From Craterostigma plantagineum (Eukaryota > Streptophyta > Magnoliopsida > Lamiales > Linderniaceae): 64,000 nucleotides of DNA. Location: contig JAPQWV010000498.1 of the NCBI GenBank assembly GCA_027422505.1, forward strand, positions 1-64,000, written 5' to 3'. The notes below the pieces were generated by a model. It ran no database searches, had not been told where the DNA came from, and was given only the letters and a program-made list of their open reading frames with translations. Within the stretch, counting starts at the first letter, position 1, and each line of letters starts with the position of its first letter. This document shows positions 10,097-20,600 of this stretch, one piece after another. A program made the position numbers and the translations under genes.

Positions 10097-10366
10097 ATGG
10101 TGAGGAACTCATCAAAACTGATGACGTCGGTGGTGATTGTGGCTCTGGTCATGGTGCTTCTCTGCGCCGCCAATGCAGCGGATAACTATCACCCCCAGTA
10201 TAATCCTGGATTTACAAGGTGCATACAGAGATGCTATCGTATTTGCCGTGGCGATGCCGCTTGCAGAAGGGATTGTGATATTGACTGTGGTGATCCTGGA
10301 AGAAGACGATTGAAATATTACTTGAAGAATAATAATCCTACTATCAATTTAGATGTTAAGAATTAA
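10097..10366 (+). CDS. Small secreted six-cysteine peptide (89 aa)
   Basis: Single-exon gene of 89 codons. Residues 1-27 form a signal peptide: short basic start (MVRNSSK), hydrophobic core (VVIVALVMVLLCAANA) and a likely cleavage after ANA. The mature part is short and charged with six cysteines spaced C-x3-C-x3-C-x5-C-x3-C-x3-C, then GRRRLKYY and a polar tail. Repeated C-x3-C spacing is typical of helical-hairpin or thionin-like secreted peptides, where two helices are stapled by disulfides; that fold is inferred from spacing only. A gene with nearly the same spacing lies at 11759-12034 in the convergent orientation. Possible roles are defence or signalling in the apoplast, but I recognise no named family. 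An overlapping frame starting at 9994 is a shadow. Confidence 0.72.
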   Translation: MVRNSSKLMTSVVIVALVMVLLCAANAADNYHPQYNPGFTRCIQRCYRICRGDAACRRDCDIDCGDPGRRRLKYYLKNNNPTINLDVKN

Positions 10367-10606
10367 TTTATCTTCGATGTTTGTTATTATAAGAATAATA
10401 TATAATGCGTAGTCACACCGAACGATGGCACAGTTGTTTGCTTATAAATCTTGTCTGGAAATAAAAGGCGTTATGTAATGTTTTTATGTTCTTCGCTTTG
10501 AGCTTTGCATCTATCCATGTTTTTCATTCTATAGTGGAGAAAAAGCTATAGGTCTGACCAGCTTCATGATCATAATTTTTAAGTAAAATGAATACAATCA
10601 GTTTTA

Positions 10607-10609
<3 letters not shown>

Positions 10610-10667
<58 letters not shown>
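10610..10667. repeat. TTA/ATT trinucleotide microsatellite
   Basis: About 58 bases of perfect (ATT)n, roughly 19 units, in the 3' flank of the peptide gene. Confidence 0.95.
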
Positions 10668-10809
10668 TCAAGGACCAATGATTTCTATGAAGTGGATGTA
10701 TATGTTTGGTGTTCGTATATGATTTCATTACAATCTTGACATGGTCATTTTTATTGATTGTGATTAGGGCATTCCATTCTATTCCACCTTTCAAAAAAAA
10801 TAAGTTTAA

Positions 10810-11479
10810 GGGGGTGTTTGTTTCAGGTGATTCAACATTACGGTGATACGCACATCACGGTGATGTGGGTATCACCGGAATGTGGATCAAGGTGATATGT
10901 CATCAGTGTGTTTGTTTAAAGGTAATATTTCATTTTGCAGATCAACGTGATATTGAAGTATTTTGTTTGTTTAATCACTGTGATGTGTAGGGTGACGTTG
11001 TATAAATGTCATATTTGACCCCATACATATGACTTAAATAACGTGTTAGATTCTTTTAAGGTGATATTTTATGTGATAATCATTAATATATTAAAATATA
11101 CATTTAATTTATAAGCATTATTTATATTTATACTTTTTTTAAATATAAGTTTTAATATTTTTAAATAACTGAAATATGTTTAAGATTTAATTATGTTAAT
11201 CATGTAATTATATTTATAATGGCATATAAAGTAATAATGCTAAAATATGAGGGGTATTCTCGTCCATAAAAAGTTATATAGATCACATCATCACGTGATG
11301 TTGGATCACCTAGGTTTTTTGGGTGATCTGAAATATGAAATATCACCCCATTTTCATCACCTAGGTGATCCATCATTCCGGTGATGACTCATCACCTAGA
11401 CTAAACAAACACAGTGATAAGTGGTAAACGAGAGGATCACGGTAATGTTTTGGAAGATCACCCCAAAACAGACACCCCC
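10810..11479. mobile_element. MITE, probably PIF/Harbinger-like, 670 bp
   Basis: The element begins GGGGGTGTTTGTTT and ends AAACAGACACCCCC, which are inverted copies of each other with one mismatch. Both ends are flanked by TAA (10807-10809 and 11480-11482), a 3-bp target duplication of the Harbinger/Tourist type. The interior has repeated GGTGAT/ATCACC blocks near both ends, giving long imperfect sub-terminal inverted repeats. There is no transposase ORF, so it would need a partner in trans. A diverged copy lies at 39563-40318. Confidence 0.82.
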
Positions 11480-11758
11480 TAAATGAATAGATTTAACAAA
11501 TAAATATTTTAAAGAGAAATCAATTGTCCTCCTTTTGGTAATAATCATTCACTTTCTTCCTGACGATATTTCCGTCAACAATTCGATCAAATAATTTGAT
11601 AATAACCATTCAATTTCTGCCGGACGAGATGAAAAAGTAAAAAACATCAATTTCTCCCATTATAGCGAGCTAGCAACTTGCATCAACATCCTTATTATTC
11701 CGAAACAATCACATGGTGAAAAATAAAGACAGCGTAGCCTAATCTTCATATCTTTTTA

Positions 11759-12034
11759 TTATTCGTCGCCCGATATAAGCTTGTTGTTCTTGTTGCTTTT
11801 CGTACATTTCTCGAAACACTTATACTTACAGCCAAGGTCACTTTGCTGGCACGTCTTGACACATGCATTAAAGCAAGTAACAATATCATAATACGAATTA
11901 GGGTTGTCTTTATTATTACCCTCTTCAACGTGGTTATTATTATTCGCCTCTGCGTCTGCACATGAGATCATCGCCGCCATCATAACCATGGCAACAACTA
12001 CTACCTTTATTGCAGCAATTCTTGAGCTCTTCAT
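11759..12034 (-). CDS. Small secreted six-cysteine peptide (91 aa)
   Basis: Single-exon gene of 91 codons on the minus strand. Residues 1-28 are a signal peptide (MKSSRIAAIKVVVVAMVMMA, cleavage probably after CADA). A polar Asn/Glu-rich linker leads into six cysteines spaced C-x3-C-x3-C-x6-C-x3-C-x3-C, then a lysine-rich tail. The spacing differs by one residue from the peptide at 10097-10366, so the two are probably distant tandem paralogues. Predicted to be secreted; role unknown. Its promoter is very short: the copia LTR starts only 176 bases upstream of the ATG, so more distal native control sequences now lie about 24 kb away. Confidence 0.72.
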   Translation of the reverse strand: MKSSRIAAIKVVVVAMVMMAAMISCADAEANNNNHVEEGNNKDNPNSYYDIVTCFNACVKTCQQSDLGCKYKCFEKCTKSNKNNKLISGDE

Positions 12035-12110
12035 TTTCTTTATTTATTTATATATTGGTTTGGTATTTTCCGATAGTTGATGTTGATTAATGGCCACTGC
12101 AAAAGGGATC

Positions 12111-12118
12111 TTTATATA
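12111..12118 (-). promoter_or_regulatory. TATA box of the minus-strand cysteine-rich peptide gene
   Basis: TATATAAA on the minus strand, 77 bases upstream of the ATG at 12034 and about 92 bases from the left edge of the copia element. Confidence 0.7.
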
Positions 12119-12204
12119 GGCGTTTCGCTGTGTGTACTGTGCTGTGCTGATTAGTCTTATTTAGTACTATAGACATTTCACAATAAATGTAATTTTCACT
12201 GATA

Positions 12205-12209
12205 TACCT
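12205..12209. repeat. Left target-site duplication of the copia element (TACCT)
   Basis: TACCT directly abuts the LTR start at 12210 and recurs at 36004-36008 directly after the right LTR. Confidence 0.95.
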
Positions 12210-12552
12210 TGTTAGAGATTAATTTAATTGTGTTCATTTAATTAATAGTCTATGTTCTGTAATTTAATTACGCCCTAGGACTTAATTGTAAATATACCTA
12301 ACTTGTGGGTATATTAGTAATATAGGGCCCAAAAGCCCATTAGGGCATTGTATAAATACCCTAAACACATTAGTGTTTAGGGTTGCTGAATCATATTTGA
12401 GTTGACGACTTTTCTGAAGAACTCGCGCGCTCTCTCGTTCCAACTCTACAATTCGTCTACGGTATTACTTCGTTTATTGCTTCCGTAAATCATCGTATCA
12501 GGTAATACTAATCCAGTGATTCAGTACAAGGTTGGATAAAATCGGCCTAACA
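12210..12552 (+). repeat. Copia left LTR
   Basis: 343 bases, TGTTAGAGATT to GGCCTAACA. I see no difference from the right LTR at 35661-36003. A TATA box (TATAAATA, 12351-12358) marks the promoter. Directly after it is a perfect palindrome, CCCTAAACAC-ATTA-GTGTTTAGGG (12359-12382). Confidence 0.96.
12351..12358 (+). promoter_or_regulatory. TATA box in copia left LTR
   Basis: TATAAATA in the middle of the LTR; the same sequence is at 35802-35809 in the right LTR, where it could drive transcription outward into 36 kb and beyond. Confidence 0.7.
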
Positions 12553-12554
12553 AG

Positions 12555-12567
12555 TGGTATCAGAGCC
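12555..12567 (+). other. Copia primer-binding site
   Basis: TGGTATCAGAGCC starts two bases after the LTR and is complementary to the 3' end of initiator tRNA-Met, the usual primer of plant LTR elements. Confidence 0.95.
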
Positions 12568-12899
12568 GAATTCGTGGATCAAAAACTCATTGAAGCTTCG
12601 TTGAAATCGCTCGCTGTGAAATCGCTCGCTGTGATTCGTTGAAATCTCTCGCTGTGAAATTGCTCGCTCCTTTCATCTTTTTTTTCGTCGAAGTTCATCG
12701 AGATTCTCCCTATTATTCGTTTTGGTTCTATCCTATTCTCTAAAGTCTAATAATCCTTATTCATCAAACTTCTCAGATTCATCTCGGCGTGTGAAGATTG
12801 CGTAGAAGTTTTTTTTATTCTTGATCGAATTCTGCCTTTTTCCAGACGAAGAACAGCTTGCGACGAGGACGAATTCAAATTGAGATCTCGAGATCGTAT

Positions 12900-13830
12900 T
12901 TTGAACGAATCTGCTCATCTCGACATTTGTCTCGACAAATTGCTCGATATTAGTCTCGATTATTTTAAGTTCCTCGACATTTGGTTTGAAGGCTCGACAT
13001 TTTAAGTATCTCGACATTTGACCTTAAGCATCTCGACATTTGCTTTTTAGCCATCTCGACATTTTTTGTTCATCTCGATTTTTTTTAAGTCTCGACATTT
13101 TTTTTACTTACCTCGACTTCTGCCTCGACTTTTATTCCTTAAGAAATAAGGGACTCGACATTTTACTCGCCATCTCGACATTCGAAGCTATCGACTTTTA
13201 TGCTTGTCGACATTTGAATTCTTTTGAAGCTCTCGACATTTTACTCAAATTTAAGGGACTCGACATCTTTCTCGACATTTTCGTTTCGACAACTCTATTC
13301 CCTTCGATATTTACTTCGACATTTTCGATCTTAATTTCAAAAATCAGTGCCTTATCGACATTTGAAGACCTCGACATCTTGAACCTCATTCCCTTTTGAC
13401 ATTTATCTCGACTTTTATCTATAACATCGAACTCGACATCTATCACGACATCTTCTATATATCTCGACATTTATATCGATATTTTGCTAGGAATTGAAGA
13501 TCTCGACATTTTATTCGAAGTTATTGCTCAAAATCAAATTCAACATCCACCTCGACATCTTAACAAAGGACTCGACATCTTGCATCATATTCCCACTCGA
13601 CATTTACTTCGACTTCTCCTCTCGACTACTTAAGAGATCTCGACGTTCCACTTCGACATAGTTAGACATCTCGACTTTGATTTCGACATTCTATTCAAAT
13701 CCTTTATCGACTTTTGTCCCGACTTTCTACTATTGTTCAATCCCGATATTACCTTTCTTGGACTCAAGTCTCGATTTTTTTGTGATACCCGAAATCAATT
13801 TAAATCTCAACATTATTATTACATCCCTTC
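12900..13830 (+). repeat. Dispersed TCGACATTT motif array in the copia leader
   Basis: More than twenty copies by eye of CTCGACATTT and close variants (TCGACTTTT, TCGACATCT, TCGATATT) at irregular spacing of about 10-60 bases within T-rich DNA. On this strand they read almost entirely TCGACATT. Not a regular tandem repeat and not coding. The same motif recurs in the 3' part of this element and, inverted, in the gypsy LTRs. Confidence 0.88.
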
Positions 13831-14009
13831 GACATCTAAAATAAAAAAAAAAAAAAAATATTTTTATATATATATATATAATATATCTTCGATTTCAAAT
13901 CAACTCTTGCGCTTATATTATTTCATATATTTCTCTAACCCTATTTGCCTTCCTTGAGTTAAGATTTTAGTTGATCAACACGATAAAGATCCACATCCAA
14001 CCTATCGCA

Positions 14010-14659
14010 ATGGACCTCTACTCACTTGGAAACGACTCGAGACCTCCCATCCTCAAGAGGGACGAGTACACTGCATGGACACTCAGGTTCATGAATTTCA
14101 TCGAAAGCAAGGAGAACGGCGACCTAATGTACGAATCTCTCACCGAAGGGCCAGCTCAATTTTGGATTACAATTCCTGGCAATCCAGACAATACACCACC
14201 TGTTCCAGAAACAAGGGAACTCAAAGCTCTCTCAGCTTACACTGAGACTGAAAAACTCCGAGCTCGAGCAGACCGTCAAGCCAAAACTTATCTTGGTCAA
14301 GGCATCCCAAATGACATTTACATGCAGGTTAATAGCTTGCCAACTGCCAAGGAAATGTGGGATGAGATTAGCAAAATGATGCAACGAACTGAATCTGGGT
14401 ACAAGGCAAAGAAATCCAACGTCCTCACTGCTTATGACTCATTCAAAGCCAAAGATGGAGAAGAACTATATGAGACCTATCAAAGATTTCTGACCCTAGT
14501 GAATGAGATGAGAAAGATAAATGTAACCAGAACTGGTGAGGAAATTAACATACGCTTTCTCTCAGCGCTGCAGCCAGAATGGAGGAAAGTAGCCAGCAAT
14601 ATCCGCCAGAACAAGGATCTAGAAGAGATGGACATTCACTGCCTCTACGACAGCCTCGC
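14010..14659 (+). pseudogene. Copia gag, N-terminal part (cut by the gypsy insertion)
   Basis: The open frame starts upstream, but the likely start is the ATG at 14010 (MDLYSLGNDSRPP). The sequence has the copia gag (UBN2-type) pattern: DEYTAWTLRFMNFIESKENG, TAKEMWDEISKMM, ELYETYQRFLTLVNEMRK, FLSALQPEWRKVA. After codon 216 the frame runs into the gypsy LTR at 14660. On the far side (24939 onward) the gag reading resumes in the same phase once the 5-bp duplication is counted once, so the insertion is the only lesion here. Gag forms the cytoplasmic particle that packages element RNA. Confidence 0.88.
14655..14659. repeat. Left target-site duplication of the gypsy element (CTCGC)
   Basis: CTCGC abuts the gypsy LTR at 14660 and is repeated at 24939-24943. 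Confidence 0.95.
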
Positions 14660-17468
14660 TGTAATACCCGGGTCCCGTAAGTAAGTTGGCCAATAAATTT
14701 GCATGCATATTATGTGATTATATGATTTCATATTTGGTATTTATTTATTTGGTGATTATATGATATTTAATATTAATTGGACATTAGATATGAGGAGATG
14801 TCGATATCTATAAGAATTTGATATGAAAACTCGGGATGAGTATTTAAGAATGTCGAGATGAATATTGAAGAAGTTTAGGTGGATGTCAAGATGGTGGAGG
14901 ATTGTTTAGGAATTTATAAGATGATTCGAGTTTTGTGAGTGGTGAAGAGAAAATGTCGACATGTTTGATTGTTTTGAAATTTATAAAATGTCGACATAAA
15001 ATGTCGAGTTGGGTTATATGATATGAAAATGTTGATATATGAATAGGGATGTAAGATGTCGACATGTTGAGAAGGGAGCTTCGACTTTTATAAAATGTCG
15101 AGATCTAATAAACAATGTTATATGGTGTATCGATATTTTGGTGTGAAGTGTCTCGACATCTTTGGGTATTATTTAATAAATGTCGAACACTTTAGAGATA
15201 TAGTATAATCTCTTGCGTGATTAAAGATAAGATTAGGTGAAAAGTTCTTTGTCATTTACTTATTATTGAATACAAGTAGAGAGATTAAAGAAAGGAATTC
15301 ATTCGATGAAATTTTTATGAAACACGTTTGAAGAAGGCGAAGAACTCAAACAGGATCTCTAACGCAATTTGGAATTCTGTAAGAGTTTTTACTATAATCT
15401 TTATATTTTAATTATGGTTAAGTATGTTTTAAGTTTTGTTAATTCGAAGGTTACATAAAATCGTGTTTAATATGGATTTTGAGTTTTAAGGTTCATAATA
15501 TTTAAAGTGTTCTTGAGAAAATAAGTTTTGATCGAAAGATGTTAATGGTTTGTGAAGAAATAGTGTTTATGATTTTCGAAAGATTAGGGTTTGTTTAAAT
15601 GTCGAAATGTTAGTGTAAGTAGAATGTCGAATTAAATGAAGATGGCGATATGTTATGATATAACATGGGATATCGAATGGAATAAAATGTCGACATGAGT
15701 GTGATGTATATTGTGGAGTTGAAAATATCGAGTGGAATTTTGATAGAAGATGTCGAGATAGATATTAAGAAATGTCGAGTGAGATGTCGACATGAGTTGT
15801 TGTAAAGTTGAAAAATAAGTCGAATGAAAATGTCGAATGAATTGTTGGTAAGATGTCGATATGTGTGTGTAGAATTGTTTCGACATTTTTGTGGGTTGAA
15901 GAGTATTGTTTCGAAGTTTTCTCATGAAATGTCGAGTGTTGTTAGGAAATGTCGAAAGCTACCAAATGATAAATATCGATATCTATATACATATAAATGT
16001 CGATATGGAGATGGAGTAAAATGTCGAGTAAATGTTGAAATGTCGATATGTGGTTTTAAAATTTGTAAATGTCGAGATGTGTTATTTGTATAAGATGTCG
16101 ATATGTATTATAAAGATGTCGAGTAGTATTTTGAAATGAAAATATCGAGTAGTTATGTGATGTTTCGAGATTTAATTGAACCAATATATCGACATTTATC
16201 TTATTAATGATATCGACATTTATCTTAGTAATGATATCGACATTTATGTATAATGTCGATGTATCAATATTTTTAAATCCTTAAGTGTTGTTCGAGATTT
16301 ATTAATTTGTTGAGATCTATCAATTTAGGTTAAGTTATAAATTTTAAGGTTTTGAAATTTATAAGTCGAAAATAGGGTTTTTAAATTAATTCAATTTTAT
16401 GAAATTATAATTAAAGTAACGAAATATAATTTTATATGTTTTTATAATTAGGATTCGAAGGTTAGCGATTTAATCGTGCGAAAAGCTAAAGGATATCAGG
16501 TAAGTGGGAATCTCACCTACAACACATAAATTGATTGTTATGTGCATTGCTACGTGACTAGATGTCTCGATGAATATGTGGTATGTGAATTATCTGCTAT
16601 ATGCAATTGTTTAAAATAATTATTGTTGCAATATTTATGCATCATGATCATATGCACGCACGAAGTATATGAAGTATTTTGAGGAATGAGCGTGCATTGT
16701 ATTACTCGAGTGGAAAGCGAGTTACATGTAATGTAGATAGATGAGAATGTAGCTATTACTACAAAGGCACCATGACGGGGGTAAGACCGTCGAATATATT
16801 TACCTAAATTATTTAGGTAATGGGAAGGCACATAGAATGAACTATAGTGCCAGGAAAGTAATTTGATAGAGGGGCGACCTGGTGAATGGTAAGATTGGAG
16901 ATAAAACCTAATTTTATCCTAGCCAGTGTGGGCCACTATCGTATTTTATCCTAAAAGGATTTGAGCTCATAATATAATGGTGCGGTTAGTAAGTAGCTAT
17001 GGGCCCTGATGAAAATGAGAAATGAATGAGGATGATGTGAGGATAGTATTAGAAAGCACTGGCGCGGATGCCTTTGCTATTTTGGACATGTGCATACATG
17101 CATATTCCTACTTACTGAGCTTTATAGCTCATCCCATGTTTTTATGTGTTGTAGATGCGGCAAACAAGGTATATGAACGTTTAGATAGTAAGGCTGGTCC
17201 TTCTGGAACTTCCGGTGACTTTTGAGGGTGGTGTGTACATGGATGCGACCTGTGTGGCGGGCGTTATGTTTAATTAGGTGTGTTTTGTAAAATACGTTTG
17301 TATTGTATGTAAAATCCGAATAATGTTTGTATTGTAAAATAGTTGGGTGTGGTGTGATTTGTAAAAATCGAAAAAAATCTGTCGTTGTTTCCTATGTAAT
17401 ATATTTTATATTTTATTTAGTCACGTAAGTTAGTGTATGAAAATAGTAGTAGATGGCGGGTCGTCACA
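14660..17468 (+). repeat. Gypsy left LTR
   Basis: 2,809 bases. The first 1.6 kb holds about thirty AAATGTCGA-type motifs. The later part has a hairpin (TTTACCTAAATTATTTAGGTAA region near 16800, shown here only by position and arms TTACCTAAA/TTTAGGTAA). The right LTR has the same length and I found no mismatch; all short chance ORFs are identical between the two. Confidence 0.95.
14780..16270 (+). repeat. Inverted-orientation TCGACATTT (AAATGTCGA) motif array in gypsy left LTR
   Basis: Roughly thirty irregularly spaced copies of AATGTCGA or ATGTCGAG, a few forming the full palindrome ATGTCGACAT (for example near 14982, 15058 and 15687). Orientation is mostly opposite to the copia arrays; the last few near 16188-16240 read ATCGACATTTA. 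Confidence 0.88.
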
Positions 17469-17471
17469 GGT

Positions 17472-17484
17472 TGGTATCAGAGCC
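17472..17484 (+). other. Gypsy primer-binding site
   Basis: TGGTATCAGAGCC three bases after the left LTR, complementary to initiator tRNA-Met. It is the same 13-base primer site as in the copia host. Confidence 0.95.
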
Positions 17485-17627
17485 TCGGTTGCAGTTTCTG
17501 TAGACTGTCCATGTACACACACTCAAAAGCGCGGAAGACAGCCTTGATTGTAAGTTATGTGATATTATGAATTTCTTGCATTGCATAATTTATTGGCCTT
17601 AGGGACTGTTAGGGTAAGAGAAACAAC

Positions 17628-20600
17628 ATGGTTAGAACTAGAGGAGAAGGCAGTGGAGGAAACAATCATGAAGGCGAAAATGTAAATCCGACTGACAACC
17701 GTGACTCGGCTATCCTTCAGCTTACTGAATTAGTACGTCAGCAGTCTCAACAGATTCGAGAATTGATTCAGCAGCAAAACTCTGAAGGGACAAGAAATAA
17801 CGGAATCTCTCAGGCTGATAGGGTTGAAGCAGTGGGTGAAAGATTTCGTAAACTGAATCCACCAACTTTTGAGGATGCTATTGATCCAACATCTGCTGAA
17901 GATTGGCTCAGAACATTAGAGAGTATGTTCCAATATAGCAGAATTCCTGAGGATGAGAAAGTTTTGTGTGCTGCATTTCTACTGCGAGGAAGTGCAGGAC
18001 ATTGGTGGGATACTATTTTGGCGATCGAGGATCCAATTAACATGAGTTGGGAACGTTTCAAGGAACTGTTCCGAAATAAATACTTCACTGCACCTGTGCG
18101 AGCTCAACGCCTGAATGAGTTTATAAATCTTAAACAAGGGGCGATGACGGTGGCGGAATACATCAGAAAATTTGAACAACTGTCAAGGTTCGCGACACAT
18201 ATGGTGAGTAATGATGCTCTGAAGGTTGAACGATTCCTTGAGGGTCTAAAGCCGGAGTTGTATCGTGACGTTAATATGGCCGGACTACAAGGAGCCTCAT
18301 ATGCTCAAGTAGCTGAGCGGGCAATGGTTGCAGAACAAGCTGAGACACGAATTATTCGTGCTCATGAGGCAAAGCGAAAGTTTGTGCAGGGAGCAAACTG
18401 GAGGGGTGGTAATCAGAAAAGGCAGTTCTTTCAAAAAGGAGGAAAGCCAAATTTTCAGAATAGGCCTGGACCACCACAGCAACAAAATTTTAATCAGTGG
18501 AGACCTCCAGTTCCAATGCCAGCTTGCCCAAGATGTGGACGACATCATTCGGGTATCTGTTTCTCACAAAATGCTATCTGTTTCAAATGCGGGAAGACAG
18601 GGCATTATGCAAGATCATGTACAGAAAAGACACCAGGAAATCAAGCTATGGCTCAAGCGAAACCACCAACTGTGCCAGCACGCGTGTATACTTTGACTAC
18701 CGAGGAAGCAAAAGCTAATCCGTCCGTGGTGGCAGGTATTCTACTTATTCACAAACTTCCGACATGCATTTTAGTAGATTCAGGAGCTACGCATTCATTT
18801 GCATCCATTAAATATGTGACGAGACTCGGGATTACACCTACCCTGTCTGATTGTGAATATAATGTGACTGTTCCACACGGAGTTGCGATGCGAACCAATT
18901 TGGTTTTACGGAATTGTCCTGTATTAGTTAATGGAAGAGAATTGTCCGTTGATTTAATAGTTATTCCGATGAATGACTATGAGGTGATTCTTGGAATGGA
19001 TTGGCTCTCAAAATACGGAGCTGTCATTGACTGCAATCGCAAGACAGTTACATTTAAAACAGAAGAGAATGAGCCTTCTATTTTTGTGGGAACAAATAAA
19101 GAAAAAAATGTTTCTAGAATTTCAGCTACAAAGGCACATCGTTTAATTAAGGCGGGATGCGAAGTTTATTTAGTCTTCGCAGTGAAATCAGAGGAACGCT
19201 CATCTCCGAAATTAGAGGATGTACTAGTGGTTCGAGATTTTTCTGATGTTTTTCCCGAAGATTTACCCGGATTACCACCGGATCGAGAAATTGAATTTAC
19301 GATCGACTTAGTACCAGGGTCTGCTCCAATCTCTAAGACTCCCTATCGATTAGCGCCGACTGAATTGAAGGAGTTAAAAGATCAGTTGGACGATTTATTA
19401 CAGAAAGGATTCATTCAACCCAGTTTTTCTCCTTGGGGAGCGCCAGTTCTGTTTGTGCGAAAGAAGGATGGGTCGATGCGACTATGCATTGACTACAGAG
19501 AGCTGAACAAGATAACAATCAAGAATAAATATCCATTACCCAGAATTGATGATTTATTTGATCAATTACAAGGCGCAACAGTGTTTTCAAAAATAGATTT
19601 ACGATCGGGATATCATCAATTGAAGGTTCGAAAAGAAGACATTCCGAAGACGGCGTTCAGGACCAGATATGGACACTATGAATTTTTAGTTATGCCTTTT
19701 GGGGTAACTAATGCGCCAGCGGCGTTTATGGATCTAATGAATCGAGTGTTCAAACAGTTCTTGGACAAGTTCGTCATTGTGTTTATTGATGACATTCTTA
19801 TCTATTCGAAGACAAAGGAAGAACATCAGCAACATTTGAGGATAGTTCTTGAGATATTACGAGAAAATAAATTATATGCTAAGTTCAAGAAATGTGAGTT
19901 CTGGTTGAGTCAAGTCGCATTTTTGGGTCACATTGTTTCTGGAGAAGGAATTTCTGTGGATCCTAGCAAAATTGAAGCTATCAACAATTGGCCTCAACCA
20001 ACCAATGTGACAGAAGTACGGAGTTTTCTTGGCTTAGCTGGATATTACAGAAAGTTTATTAAGGATTTCTCAAAGATTGCATCAACACTGACAAAGTTAA
20101 CAAGGAAGAATGTTCCATTCCATTGGAGTGAGGAGTGCGAGCAAAGTTTTCAAGAATTAAAGAAGAGACTCACTTCAGCTCCAGTTCTTACAATACCATC
20201 AGGAACTGGAGGATTTTCAGTTTATAGCGATGCGTCAAGAAATGGTTTGGGGTGTGTATTAATGCAACATGGAAAAGTAATTGCATATGCTTCTCGACAA
20301 TTGAAGGAGTATGAAAAGAATTATCCGACTCATGATTTGGAGCTCGCTGCTGTGGTTTTTGCTCTAAAAATATGGAGGCATTATTTATATGGGGAACGAT
20401 GCGAAATTTTCACGAATCACAAGAGTTTGAAATATTTCTTCACTCAGAAGGAATTAAATATGAGGCAAAGACGGTGGTTAGAACTTGTTAAAGACTATGA
20501 TTGTGTAATTAGTTATCATCCAGGCAAAGCAAATGTGGTGGCTGATGCATTAAGTCGAAAAGCTATAAGCGCGGAGTTACAATTATTGGAGGTGGAGCTA

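Noticed and set aside
9994..10185. Plus-strand frame overlapping the peptide gene start
   Set aside because: Out of frame with the secreted peptide and without a signal sequence or homology.
12900..13830. TCGACATTT array as a CRISPR array or simple satellite
   Set aside because: Units are short and degenerate with highly irregular spacing, and the context is a plant retrotransposon.
15653..16093. Short frames repeated identically at 23123-23563
   Set aside because: Chance frames within the two gypsy LTRs.
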